A stretch of 64,000 nt of DNA from JBCBSS01 sp039819065 (GTDB taxonomy: Bacteria; Bacteroidota; Bacteroidia; Cytophagales; Cyclobacteriaceae), in NCBI GenBank assembly GCA_039819065.1, contig JBCBSS010000017.1, forward strand, positions 10,965 through 74,964, given 5' to 3'. This document shows, piece by piece, positions 8,360 to 17,957 of this stretch. The translations under genes were made by a program, and so were the position numbers. Position 1 is the first letter of the stretch; each line of letters begins with the position of its first letter. Under the pieces are notes generated by a model. That model saw nothing but the letters and a program-made list of their open reading frames with translations, was not told the DNA's origin and did not search any database.

Positions 8360-8797
8360 AACTATTGTTTATACATTGCATATCAAATATAAATAATAAT
8401 TAATGAATTATCTATTCCATATTTGTGGCCATAATAGCATGAAAAAATAAGCGGTATTAGCAAAAATTGGTAGAGAAAGTCATAAGCATCAAGATCATCG
8501 CATTAGTAAAAAAGACTATTCTACCATTAATTATATAACCTAAACCAAACCAGCCGTCTCAAAAATATCATGAATGTGAAAAGTTTAAATGGCAATAATC
8601 ACCTAACATACGGAGTGGCAAAGCCCTTTTCAGACAACTTGATTGTCAGCATTCAGATTTTTTTGAGATTGGTGATTTTTTCAAAAACCAAAATCAGCTT
8701 TTACGCTTATTATGATAAGTGATTTTCATAAGGTTGAAACAGTCGACTCTGGCATTCTTAGTTATACATTTCCAATCCATTTTTACCTCATACTTAG
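8360..8797. promoter_or_regulatory. Divergent intergenic region with LysR-type site candidate
   Basis: AT-rich region between the LysR regulator and the SbtA-like transporter. A perfect 5-4-5 palindrome CTTATTATGATAAG lies at 8706-8719, about 80 bp before the transporter start. It is a plausible regulator-binding half-site pair. No gene is visible in this stretch. Confidence 0.35.
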
Positions 8798-9763
8798 ATG
8801 AACTTAAGTTTACTAACTGAAAACTTAACTAACCCTGCACTGCTTTTCTTTTTCCTTGGTATCATAGCCGTAAGGCTGAAAAGTGACCTTGAAATCCCCC
8901 CAACTTCATCTAAGTTCATTTCTATGTACCTGCTCTTATCCATTGGTTTCAAAGGAGGTCAAGAGCTATCACATAGTGACTTGGATATGGAGATATTCTG
9001 GTCATTGCTAACGGGTATATTGCTGGCACTCGTTGTTCCGGTATACTCCTTTTTCATCTTGAAGCGTAAGGTGGGCATAGATAATGCCGGTGCCGTAGCG
9101 GCTTCATACGGTTCCGTGAGTGCGGTGACTTTCGTGACGGCGGTAAGTTTGCTTGAAATCAAACAGATGAGTTTTGGCGGTCACATGGTCGCAGTCATGG
9201 CACTGATGGAAGCTCCTTCTATTATCGTTGGTGTATTGCTCATTTCTATCTACAATAAAACCAAGGGTAATGGCAACAGCTTGGGTTTAGGTAAAATTGT
9301 GAAGCATTCTGTAACCAATGGTAGTGTTCTCATGATCATGGGCAGCCTGGTCATTGGTTTCCTGGCCAGCGATCAACAAGCAGAGGGTATCAAGCCCTTC
9401 ACTACAGATATTTTCAAGGGCTTTCTAGCCGTTTTTCTTCTAGACATGGGTATTACCAGTGGCAAGAAGCTACCTTCGTTCCTGGACAACGGCTGGTCGG
9501 CGCTTATCTTTGCTATTGTTGTTCCATTGGTCAACGGATGTCTCGTAGCAGCGACCATTGGTATCGTGACGGATGACCCTGGCAACCAGTTCTTATTCGC
9601 GATTCTTGCCGCCAGTGCCTCTTACATCGCGGTTCCGGCGGCGATGAAATTGGCGGTACCCAAGGCCAATCCAAGTCTTTACATTCCTATGGCTTTGGCC
9701 ATTACATTCCCTTTCAACATTACACTGGGTATGCCGATCTATATGTACATTATTCAGGGATAG
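8798..9763 (+). CDS. sbtA: Sodium-dependent bicarbonate transporter, SbtA family
   Basis: This 321-residue integral membrane protein has about ten hydrophobic segments and the SbtA features 'NPALLFFFLGIIAVRLKSDLEIP', 'YLLLSIGFKGG', 'SYGSVSAVTFVTA' and 'LDMGITSGKKL'. SbtA proteins import HCO3- with Na+ and are found in heterotrophs as well as cyanobacteria. Length and topology match the family. No PII-like SbtB gene follows. Its divergent LysR neighbour is the likely regulator. In a heterotroph the transporter may supply bicarbonate for carboxylases; that role is inference. Confidence 0.9.
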   Translation: MNLSLLTENLTNPALLFFFLGIIAVRLKSDLEIPPTSSKFISMYLLLSIGFKGGQELSHSDLDMEIFWSLLTGILLALVVPVYSFFILKRKVGIDNAGAVAASYGSVSAVTFVTAVSLLEIKQMSFGGHMVAVMALMEAPSIIVGVLLISIYNKTKGNGNSLGLGKIVKHSVTNGSVLMIMGSLVIGFLASDQQAEGIKPFTTDIFKGFLAVFLLDMGITSGKKLPSFLDNGWSALIFAIVVPLVNGCLVAATIGIVTDDPGNQFLFAILAASASYIAVPAAMKLAVPKANPSLYIPMALAITFPFNITLGMPIYMYIIQG

Positions 9764-10600
9764 GTTTAATCTGAAATATACACTAGCCTATCTATTACGA
9801 TGTCCAAGGCATAATCCAAGTCTAGTGCCATTCAGTTAAACATTGATTTGGATTAGACTGGTCTTTGCTATGCCTTCAATGCTCTCAAGCTAAGCCTAGG
9901 TTTGTTCTCTGGACATGTAAAAACCTTATGACGTATATTATGGAGTGTGCAATCAAAACTCCACAGCAATCCAGTGAACGTGTTGCAAACCATAACCGTC
10001 AGTTTAAGCAAGCTCAATTTAACCTTCCTTATTCTGATGGTCTTCTTGCCGCTGGAAGAACGGCCTCCATGGTAGGTATGGTAGCGAAAAATCCCGCCTT
10101 AAGCGGGAGTACAGTCAATAGCCAAACGTTCGAATACTAAACAAAAGCGCCGTAGGTGCGACCCAAAAATTACCGGGTCGCACCTACGGCGCTTGAATAG
10201 ACATTATGGTAATATTTTCTATAAACAGGCCGCACCTACGGCGCTCATTTTTTGCCTGACCTTCTTGCCATACAGCATATAGGATAGCATCAAAAACCAT
10301 ATTAAGGTGCTAAAGCAGCTTTAGCGCCGGTATTATGGGCTAAAGCCCGACTTGTTAAATCTTATCTGGTCTATGGCCTAAAGGCCATAGTAAGTCAATC
10401 TGTCTCAATTGAGTTCGTTTTACAGTCGTAGTTAGCGTCTACACTGATTTCATCTCAACCATGACTGAATCATGTGAAAGGTTTAACCTATTGGAAAGGA
10501 TTCCTCTTCATTTTCCTCCTGTAGCCAAGGTTAGTGTCTCCACTAACCTAATATCAAACATTAAATAACAGGAGAAAGCCGCTTAATGTACCTGAAAAGA
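9764..10600. repeat. Gene-poor region with tandem REP-like hairpins
   Basis: Several small perfect inverted repeats are clustered here. At 10147-10164 and 10175-10192 two 18-nt arms (GCGCCGTAGGTGCGACCC and its complement) flank a 10-nt loop, and a third partial copy lies at 10228-10244. At 10309-10325, 10337-10348 and 10371-10390 there are three hairpins of the GGCTAAAGCC type. At 10529-10548 a GGTTAGTG/CACTAACC hairpin has a 4-nt loop. A hairpin CCCGC-TTAA-GCGGG type sits near 10090. These resemble REP elements. A 91-codon frame at 9865-10140 lies in this region, and I doubt it is a gene. Confidence 0.7.
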
Positions 10601-11146
10601 TCATTCGTCATCTTCTTCCTGAATATCTTCGAAAAGGTCATTCACGGATACTAAGAGGTCGCCCTGAGAATCATACTGAAGAAAGTTGATATCCTCATCA
10701 CTGACATCAAAAATTACAGTTGCCAGTTGCAGTGTCGACCCATTGGAAAAATGTAACACAAACTCATAAGGCATGTATTTCCGCTCCTCTTTCAGTAGAT
10801 TGTTTTCATCATATTCATGGTAAAAATTCCACTTTACCGTTAGGGATTCGATCTTCTGCCCAACCAATGATTTCATCTGCCCTGCTTCCTTGATATCCAT
10901 TGCTTCTATCTTATTTTCATCAGTAAGCTCTTGAATATGATCGGGCAGTATGTCGAAGAATTCTTTTTCTACATCCCAGGCAAAGGCAAATTGGCCATCG
11001 TCAAGCACGAGGTGAACCCCTCCATTGATAATCCATGCGCTTTCAGGCTTTGGATTGAAATAGTGTGGCATGAGGTTATAGCATTCTATATCTGCTAAGG
11101 TCTTCCCTATCAAATGCGCTTTGATGACTTCTTCGAGTTCTTCCAT
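10601..11146 (-). CDS. Hypothetical acidic cytoplasmic protein
   Basis: A 181-residue protein with no signal peptide or membrane segment and a strongly acidic C-terminus (LFEDIQEEDDE). It reads as alternating beta strands and acidic helices ('VHLVLDDGQFAFAWDVEKEFFDIL', 'YEFVLHFSNGSTLQLATVIFDV'). I do not recognise the family. Clean ATG start and coding-like composition support a real gene. Its downstream side is the hairpin-rich region, and upstream lies the flavin oxidase gene on the same strand. Confidence 0.65.
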   Translation of the reverse strand: MEELEEVIKAHLIGKTLADIECYNLMPHYFNPKPESAWIINGGVHLVLDDGQFAFAWDVEKEFFDILPDHIQELTDENKIEAMDIKEAGQMKSLVGQKIESLTVKWNFYHEYDENNLLKEERKYMPYEFVLHFSNGSTLQLATVIFDVSDEDINFLQYDSQGDLLVSVNDLFEDIQEEDDE

Positions 11147-11240
11147 TAGTGGGTGTTTTCTTTAGGCTATTTATGTAACAGTATGGCTAATTGTTATAAT
11201 CCAGATTGGTCAAAGTGCTACAATAACATATCGTTGTGAA

Positions 11241-12770
11241 TCACGCCAGCTTACTGGTATTCAATGCTTGAACCGCTTGGATACCAGAATCCATAGCATC
11301 AAACAACAGCGGCAACCTGCTATTATCTACTCCGGCATATGCTAGGTTAGGATTAGGCCTGGTAGCGTTGCGGTCATTGAATAGATAACCCACCTTTGGA
11401 ATAGGCATGGCGTGACCCATTGCTTTCATGAAAACCTGTTTCACCGACCCGGTCAAATCCTTGCCGTAATAGGCATTGATGTAGTCGAGTGTCTTGTTCA
11501 CAATCTCGACCTTATTGCTTTCTACGTTGGCCAAATCCTTTCTTGATTCCGGGGGTAAGCAGTAGTAGGCTGTCAGCACACGGTTTTCCTGAGGTTTTGC
11601 GTGTTGGGCATTAGAATCAATGAATCCGAGGAAACTGATATCTTCAGTCAGGATCTCATTTTGCCAAATACCGTAATCTTCTTTATCGTTTTCGACGATA
11701 AAATTCAAAACCAGCCATGGAGCATAGACATTATCCTTAAATAGTTGAAAGTCTTGAGGAAAGATATATTGCAAAGCGTGTTTTTGACCGGCATATACAA
11801 TGCGACCGGCTTTGACTTGCTTGACCTGCTGGTTGGCTATGTCCACCACTTCTGCCACAAAACCATTTTCTGTCTCTTGAATACGCCTTACCAAGTGTTG
11901 GGTCAATAGCTGAGACTCAGGTAGCCCGTCTGCCAGTTTTTGGACGAAGTAATGATTGCCCTGAGGTGGTGAAAAAAGCTCAACTACTTCGCTGTAGTAG
12001 GGTCGGCACATGAAATAGTGTATACCAGCCAAGGCTGACACCTGGTTTGCCGTTCCGCCATAGTCATCCAACATGTGGTAATCGAGGCCTCTTATAAAGG
12101 AAGCATCCAGCGTCATTCTTTCTTGCAGAAAATCGATAAAGTTCAGCTTGTCCAAATTCCGGATTTCTTCATCGATCAGCCGGGTGGGCAGCTTCATAGA
12201 AGATAAAAAGGGAGATATCACTTTCAGGAAGTCCTGCTTCATCTCTCCTTCTATTAGCACATCCTTACGGTGCTGCCCGTTTTCAAAGCACTTGTTTCTT
12301 AGCCTGAACGGGATGATATAATCCTGTTCTTTGAAGCTCCAAGATGATTTCCACTTTTGCTGATATATGATATCAAGGTTACTGAGCATGTCAAGTACCT
12401 CGTCGCCATAGTAATCAGGATAGGCCAGGTCATAATGTGCTCCTTGAGCAAAATTGACACCTTTGAAGTCATGGCTGCCTGAGGTGCCACCAAAGTCATT
12501 CGATAATTCGCAAAGTAGAAAATCCTCTCCTTGTAATTGATTGGCAGCGCTCAGGCCTGCTATACCACCACCTACAATTAGCGTCTTGACATCCAAGGTA
12601 GGACCTTGATCAAAAGATTGACTCTTAAACACCAGGTGCCCGGTTTTCATATCAGAATGCACCTGGATGTCGAAACCTACCGATGTAGTCTTCTCCCATT
12701 GGCAAGACTTGAGCAACATGGGCATGGTGGCAGATAAAGCCGATAACTTCACGAAATCCCGACGCTTCAT
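11241..12770 (-). CDS. Tat-signal FAD-dependent amine oxidase-like lipoprotein
   Basis: The ATG at 12770 gives a twin-arginine signal (MKRRDFVKLSALS) followed by a lipobox-like LLKSC, so the protein is probably exported folded and lipid-anchored. A dinucleotide-binding GxGxxG motif ('LIVGGGIAGLSAANQL') starts the flavin domain, and a C-terminal 'NLAYAGVDNSRLPLLFDAMDSGIQAVQAL' fits the closing FAD contact of monoamine-oxidase-fold enzymes. About 509 residues. Its start overlaps the stop of the upstream membrane-protein gene (ATGA). The nearby polyamine genes make a polyamine or similar amine substrate possible, but that is only context. Confidence 0.82.
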   Translation of the reverse strand: MKRRDFVKLSALSATMPMLLKSCQWEKTTSVGFDIQVHSDMKTGHLVFKSQSFDQGPTLDVKTLIVGGGIAGLSAANQLQGEDFLLCELSNDFGGTSGSHDFKGVNFAQGAHYDLAYPDYYGDEVLDMLSNLDIIYQQKWKSSWSFKEQDYIIPFRLRNKCFENGQHRKDVLIEGEMKQDFLKVISPFLSSMKLPTRLIDEEIRNLDKLNFIDFLQERMTLDASFIRGLDYHMLDDYGGTANQVSALAGIHYFMCRPYYSEVVELFSPPQGNHYFVQKLADGLPESQLLTQHLVRRIQETENGFVAEVVDIANQQVKQVKAGRIVYAGQKHALQYIFPQDFQLFKDNVYAPWLVLNFIVENDKEDYGIWQNEILTEDISFLGFIDSNAQHAKPQENRVLTAYYCLPPESRKDLANVESNKVEIVNKTLDYINAYYGKDLTGSVKQVFMKAMGHAMPIPKVGYLFNDRNATRPNPNLAYAGVDNSRLPLLFDAMDSGIQAVQALNTSKLA

Positions 12771-13900
12771 GAGGAGAATAGTATTTTTTTCAAATAAGGG
12801 TTTTTGTGATTGCCTTTCCAAATGTATCCATCCAGAATATAATGTGTTACTTGAGGCAATGAAAGTAAGGCAAGCGCAATGGCCTGCCAATGTACGGACT
12901 CTAGGACTGCAAAAGGATAGGGTACAATACCACTGAAAAATGGTTCATTATCACGATAAAGGAACATGTCCCACAAGTATTCTTCACCAAAGGCCAGGAT
13001 TAACACCACTGTCAGCATTACCAGAACATTTAGCAATACAGAACCCACTTTGATCTTATGCTCCGGAGCTTTGACGGCCTTTTTGCGTTCTACGTAGAAA
13101 AAGATCAAAGCCATATAGGGTACACCGTGCGCGACTACATTGGTGATGGTGAAGGCAAAATCAGAATTGAAATAAACAATACCCAAATACCAATTGACAG
13201 CCGTCGCGACGACCCAAATCATCTTGCCCCAGGCCAAGCGATTATTGCTTCTTCTGGTAAGCACCACTTCTTCGACTAGCCAGGCGATAATGAGCATCCA
13301 ATATATATTATTGCCTATAGTATTAATCCAATATAGGCCTTGCTCTCCCAGAAATTTCTGGTCTACCAGAAAGGATCGAAAATTGAAAAAATCGTTTTCT
13401 ACAAACCAGCTGAAATTGCGTGTACTGTTGATATGCCAGTAGAGTACGGGGTAAAGCATACTCAAATAAATGATCCGTGTATCCTTGAACCACTTCGTGT
13501 ATTCTACTTTGCCGTATTTAGCCTGATATAGCCGCAGAAATCCATATTGCTGTTTAATAAAATGGTAAACGGCCAGATATGCGAGAACGGTCCAGAAGAA
13601 ATTGGTTGATACATTGGCGGCCGCAAAAAAGATGACAAAACTAATGATGGGCGCGAGTATCAACACCCTTTTATGATGATTGAATTCTTCCTTGTCCAAA
13701 TAGGTTCGGAAGATAGTACTCCAGACGTGGCTAACGTCTATACCAATGACAAACACCACCCATACCCAGAGCGGAGATGACTGTTGAAGGATATCATCTT
13801 TGAATAGAAAACAGGCCAGCCATGTCAGCCATACGGGCAGCCCCAAAACCAGCAGGTCTATTGGGCGGGAGAACAACCAAATGCTACGGTTAGTAGACAT
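12767..13900 (-). CDS. Polytopic membrane protein with conserved histidines
   Basis: A 377-residue protein with about eight to nine hydrophobic segments. Histidines lie in motifs next to the membrane: 'DVSHVWSTIFRTYLD', 'FNHHKRVL', 'YHFIKQQYGFLRLY', 'VAHGVPYMAL' and 'HYILDGYIWK'. I do not recognise a named family. The histidine pattern is reminiscent of membrane-bound metal enzymes, but this is only a suggestion. It is translationally coupled (ATGA overlap) to the Tat flavin oxidase, so the two probably act together, for instance as oxidase and membrane partner. Confidence 0.7.
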   Translation of the reverse strand: MSTNRSIWLFSRPIDLLVLGLPVWLTWLACFLFKDDILQQSSPLWVWVVFVIGIDVSHVWSTIFRTYLDKEEFNHHKRVLILAPIISFVIFFAAANVSTNFFWTVLAYLAVYHFIKQQYGFLRLYQAKYGKVEYTKWFKDTRIIYLSMLYPVLYWHINSTRNFSWFVENDFFNFRSFLVDQKFLGEQGLYWINTIGNNIYWMLIIAWLVEEVVLTRRSNNRLAWGKMIWVVATAVNWYLGIVYFNSDFAFTITNVVAHGVPYMALIFFYVERKKAVKAPEHKIKVGSVLLNVLVMLTVVLILAFGEEYLWDMFLYRDNEPFFSGIVPYPFAVLESVHWQAIALALLSLPQVTHYILDGYIWKGNHKNPYLKKILFSS

Positions 13901-14117
13901 AAATTTCAGTACAGCAATAGGTTATTTAGGCCTTAAAATACAATTAGGAAAAACCATTTTCCTTTCCTTAAAAATAGAAAAAACAATCGGTTTTAAAGTG
14001 ACCAAAACGGTGGGCTATCAAGTTTAAGAACTTTAAGAGATTATTGTTCTTTTTATGTTTACAAAGTTCAAATATTGCATGGTATCCCTATATTAGCTGT
14101 TGGTACGATAGATGTTA

Positions 14118-16490
14118 ATGACGAGAATTATCACGACGGTTTTTAGTCTACTTACATGGTGTTGTTTAATATCTTGTGATGTAGAAACTGGAAAAGAGGC
14201 ACCGTCCGTGCGTCAGGGAGTTCTTGACCTAACGGGCTGGGACATCGATACAGATGGTCCTATCAAGATGGACGGCGAATGGGAATTCTATTGGCGTAAG
14301 CTCTACACTGTAGATAGCTTTGAAGTACTTTCTCCTCGAAAGGCGTACTTCCAATTTCCTTCGCTGTGGAATAAAAACTCATTCGAAGGGGAGGCACTCA
14401 CCGCACAAGGTTATGCTACCTACAGAATGAAAGTAATCAATCCTGCTGATCAAAATGGTCTGAATGATCTGGCCTTCTTCATCAACGATTTCTACTCCGC
14501 ATATGCACTATATATTGACGGCAAGTTGGTGGCCAAGAATGGTGAGGTAGCTTCTTCCAAAGAAGATTATACACCTCATTGGTTGCCCCAAACCCAGGCG
14601 ATTGCCTTACAGGACACAACAGAGGTTATTCTCCAGATAGCCAATTTCTCCCATAGTAAAGGGGGTGCTTTGTCAGGCATCACTCTTGGAAATGAGAACT
14701 ACATCAGCAGAAAATTCAAGCGAGAAAGTAGCTTTGATTTGATTTTGACAGGTAGCTTGATCATGGGAGGTTTATTCTTTCTAGGTCTTTTTCTATTCGG
14801 TCAACACGATAAATCCGTCCTTTACTTTTCGCTGTTCTGTATTATTTACAGTTATCGCATTTTCGGCTTTGGAGCGTATACTTTTCATTCTCTATACCCG
14901 GGAATACCATGGGTCATCACGATCAAGCTTGAATACATGACTTTGTTTTTGTCTGTCTTCTTGTTTGGCCTGTATGCCAGGGCATTGTACCCCAAGGAAA
15001 CCTCCAGGAGGTTGGTTTTGGTATTGAGCTCGATCTGCCTTTTGTTCCTGCTCATTACCCTGGTTGCTCCTCCACTATTCTTTACCAAGCTGGTCACGCC
15101 TTTCTTCTTTGTATTACTCGGATACATCGTTTACGCCATATACATCTATATCATGGCGGTGATCAGAAATCGGCCGGGTGCTGCTTATGCCGTATTCAGC
15201 ACCGGGGTAGTATTTTTGATATTCATCTACCAGATCTTCATCTATTTCGGTAGGGTCGTCGAAAACCAAATAGTCATATTTCTAGGCTATTCGGCTTTTT
15301 TCTTTTTACAGTCATTGATCCACTCTTATCGCTTTGCCAGTTCTCTCAAAAAGGCCAAGATCAAGGCAGAGCAAGCTTCTATAGCCAAGTCAGAGTTTCT
15401 TTCTACCATGTCTCATGAGATCAGAACCCCTATGAATGCAGTGGTAGGTATCACCAATTTGCTACTCAGAGAAAATCCACGTTCTGACCAATTAGAAAAC
15501 CTCAACGTACTCAACTTCTCGGCGAAGAACCTGATGTCATTAATCAATGATATCCTGGACTATAATAAAATCGAGGCGGGCAAAATCTCATTTGAAAAAA
15601 CTGACTTCAGGACTTCCGAATTGATCAGTAATATTGCCAAGGGCTTGGAACCGCAGGCCCTTGAGAAGGGCATTACACTTTCTTACGAGATAGATGACCA
15701 AATACCTGAGGGCCTATCTGGAGACCCTACCCGCCTGGGCCAGGTGCTCAATAACCTCACCCACAATGCCATAAAGTTCACCAATGAGGGAGGTGTAAAA
15801 GTGAACTTGACGTTGGTCTGGAAAAACGAGGCGGAGGCGGCTATACAATTTATGGTAGAAGATACCGGAATAGGTATAGATCAGGATCAATTGAACGATA
15901 TATTCGACCGGTTCAAGCAAGCTAATTCTAGCATTACCCGTCAGTATGGTGGTACTGGACTAGGCTTAGCCATTAGCCAACGTTTGCTGAAGCTACAGGG
16001 TGTGAACATAGAAGTAGATAGTACCCCGGGCGTTGGTTCAAAATTCTACTTCACGCAGCGCTTTGCCATGTCAAATGAGGAAATGTCGGATTCCGAAGAA
16101 GTAGCAATCAACACAAAGCAGAAGCAACTGAAGGGCATGAAATTGTTGCTGGTAGAAGATAATCCTATCAACACCATTGTGGCGGGTAAATTTCTCGATG
16201 GCTGGGGCATAGACCGGGATACGGCCGAAAACGGTGAAGAGGCGGTAGCTAAAATCCTGTCCGAGGACTATGACTTGGTGCTGATGGATTTGCAAATGCC
16301 GGTAATGGATGGCTATACAGCGGTGAAAAAACTCAGGAGCATGGGCATCACCGTTCCGATATTGGCCTTAACGGCTTCTACCTTAGATGACATACCTAAA
16401 AAGGTTTGTGATTCTGGTATGGATGACCTGATTCTCAAGCCTTTCGACCCGGAAGAGATGTACGAAAAACTCTTGAAATACGGTAGCTGA
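14118..16490 (+). CDS. Hybrid sensor histidine kinase (7TMR-DISM type)
   Basis: About 790 residues, numbered here from an upstream ATG at 14112. An N-terminal signal with lipobox LISC (C22) is followed by a jelly-roll-like extracytoplasmic domain (about 35-200) and seven membrane segments (about 205-405). Then come a HisKA domain with H435 in 'STMSHEIRTPMN', an HATPase domain (about 540-650, 'DTGIGI', 'GGTGLGLAI') and a C-terminal receiver with D726 in 'LVLMDLQMP'. This is the 7TMR-DISM architecture that senses an external ligand. No separate response regulator lies nearby, so output is through other proteins. It sits between the amine oxidase pair and the polyamine/K+ channel operon, facing the latter. 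Confidence 0.9.
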   Translation: MTRIITTVFSLLTWCCLISCDVETGKEAPSVRQGVLDLTGWDIDTDGPIKMDGEWEFYWRKLYTVDSFEVLSPRKAYFQFPSLWNKNSFEGEALTAQGYATYRMKVINPADQNGLNDLAFFINDFYSAYALYIDGKLVAKNGEVASSKEDYTPHWLPQTQAIALQDTTEVILQIANFSHSKGGALSGITLGNENYISRKFKRESSFDLILTGSLIMGGLFFLGLFLFGQHDKSVLYFSLFCIIYSYRIFGFGAYTFHSLYPGIPWVITIKLEYMTLFLSVFLFGLYARALYPKETSRRLVLVLSSICLLFLLITLVAPPLFFTKLVTPFFFVLLGYIVYAIYIYIMAVIRNRPGAAYAVFSTGVVFLIFIYQIFIYFGRVVENQIVIFLGYSAFFFLQSLIHSYRFASSLKKAKIKAEQASIAKSEFLSTMSHEIRTPMNAVVGITNLLLRENPRSDQLENLNVLNFSAKNLMSLINDILDYNKIEAGKISFEKTDFRTSELISNIAKGLEPQALEKGITLSYEIDDQIPEGLSGDPTRLGQVLNNLTHNAIKFTNEGGVKVNLTLVWKNEAEAAIQFMVEDTGIGIDQDQLNDIFDRFKQANSSITRQYGGTGLGLAISQRLLKLQGVNIEVDSTPGVGSKFYFTQRFAMSNEEMSDSEEVAINTKQKQLKGMKLLLVEDNPINTIVAGKFLDGWGIDRDTAENGEEAVAKILSEDYDLVLMDLQMPVMDGYTAVKKLRSMGITVPILALTASTLDDIPKKVCDSGMDDLILKPFDPEEMYEKLLKYGS

Positions 16491-16511
16491 TCAAACGAGC
16501 GTCAACGGTGT

Positions 16512-17957
16512 TCAAAATTTCCAGGTGCCTGTACTGTAGTACTGATGTAGCACAGGACGCTTGAGGGTATTGATCGATATGCTATCAAAATCGATGTAGG
16601 GCTTACCAAAGGAAAGCATCATACGCATGCTTTCGTTGTTCAACCATTTGGTCGTGACATACTCAAAATTCAAGCCCTTCATTTTTTCTTTCCACTCATC
16701 ACTATTGCCAGTTTTAGCTCCCACTATCCAACCCCATTCTCCTAATGATAGGATTTGATTATGGTATGGCACGGTTTGAAAACCAGCGGCCCCAATGGTA
16801 AACTCTAATGACATGAATGCCTTTGTAGCGAAATAGGGGCTACCTGCCTGAGTAACCATCAGCCCTTTTGGCTTGAGCGACAAAAAGCATAGTTCATAAA
16901 GCTCCTTAGTGAAGTATTGATTGAGTTCGATGTCAATAGGGTCTGGCACATCGATGATAATGATATCGTAGTAGGATTGCTTTTCTGAAAGGTATCGAAA
17001 TATTTCCTGGTCGATGATGGTCAACCGATCGCTTTTTAATGATTGCTCATTGATGTTGCTGTACAATTCATTGGTTGTAGCCACTTCTAAGTATTCTCTA
17101 TCAACCGGGGCAAGATGCACTTTATTTACAGCATCATACTTAAGCACTTCCCTCAAGCCCAATCCGTTTTCTCCTCCTATAATCAAGACATTGGATTTTT
17201 CATCCGCTGCGGTCATAACAGGATGGATCAAAGGCTCCGCATAAAGCCATTCATCCAGTGAGGCGAATTGGTTGACATTGTCGAGGTAGAACCAGTAATT
17301 CCCTTTCCATTCCGTCACATCAATTTGTTGAAAACGGGTTTTGTGGGAGAAAACCAGCTTGTCAAAATATTTTTTTTGAGTGGGATACAACTTAATAGGT
17401 TCATCCCATAGGAAGCTCAAACCAATTACCAATACGGCGATGATAGCAATCAAAATCCTATGCCATTTAGAGACATTTATAAGCAAAAATATGACTGGTA
17501 TCAGTGCGAGAATAAAGACACCATTGGTTGTGTTCAGGTCTATCCATTCTGAGCCCGTCCATAGTCCAATGCCCATGAGTATTGGAAAAGCAAACTGATC
17601 ATTTTTGGCGCTTTTATAATGGCGATAAAAAATGCCGAAGGCCGTACCCAGTAGCACCATACACAAGTAAACCAACAGGCCTGCGAGCTCTGTATAGCCA
17701 GTTAAGGTGTAAAGGCTACGCGGGCCAAAAACCAAAACGATCATCATGGTAATGGCAGAAGCCGTATGGATCCAGGGAGGTTGTTTTTTGATGAACCGAA
17801 TACTGAAGGCAAAGGTGGCTGAGAATATACCTAGTAAAATGAGTTTATCTATTGCCTTTTCATCGTAGAAGTTGGTTTGCAGGTCAAACAGTAGTTTCAA
17901 GGTTCCACCTGCAAAAAGGGCGGTCAGAAAGAAAAAAATGTAAGCTTGAATTCTCAA
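16512..17957 (-). CDS. Membrane-anchored spermidine synthase-like protein
   Basis: The N-terminal 200 residues hold about seven membrane segments. The C-terminal half is a Rossmann methyltransferase-fold domain of the polyamine aminopropyltransferase family: 'VLIIGGENGLGLREVLKY' (usually GGGDG, here GGENG) and 'IIIIDVPDP' with the catalytic aspartates. Spermidine synthases transfer aminopropyl from decarboxylated AdoMet to putrescine. Membrane-fused versions are known, with unproven substrates. The start is a TTG immediately after the TGA of the upstream channel gene (17958-17960), so translation is coupled. The AdoMet decarboxylase needed to make the co-substrate is encoded two genes upstream in the same operon. 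Confidence 0.87.
   Translation of the reverse strand: MRIQAYIFFFLTALFAGGTLKLLFDLQTNFYDEKAIDKLILLGIFSATFAFSIRFIKKQPPWIHTASAITMMIVLVFGPRSLYTLTGYTELAGLLVYLCMVLLGTAFGIFYRHYKSAKNDQFAFPILMGIGLWTGSEWIDLNTTNGVFILALIPVIFLLINVSKWHRILIAIIAVLVIGLSFLWDEPIKLYPTQKKYFDKLVFSHKTRFQQIDVTEWKGNYWFYLDNVNQFASLDEWLYAEPLIHPVMTAADEKSNVLIIGGENGLGLREVLKYDAVNKVHLAPVDREYLEVATTNELYSNINEQSLKSDRLTIIDQEIFRYLSEKQSYYDIIIIDVPDPIDIELNQYFTKELYELCFLSLKPKGLMVTQAGSPYFATKAFMSLEFTIGAAGFQTVPYHNQILSLGEWGWIVGAKTGNSDEWKEKMKGLNFEYVTTKWLNNESMRMMLSFGKPYIDFDSISINTLKRPVLHQYYSTGTWKF

Noticed and set aside
9865..10140. 91-codon frame on + strand between sbtA and the REP region
   Set aside because: No recognisable domain; it runs through hairpin DNA at its 3' end and its composition resembles non-coding flanks. 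A real small gene cannot be fully excluded.
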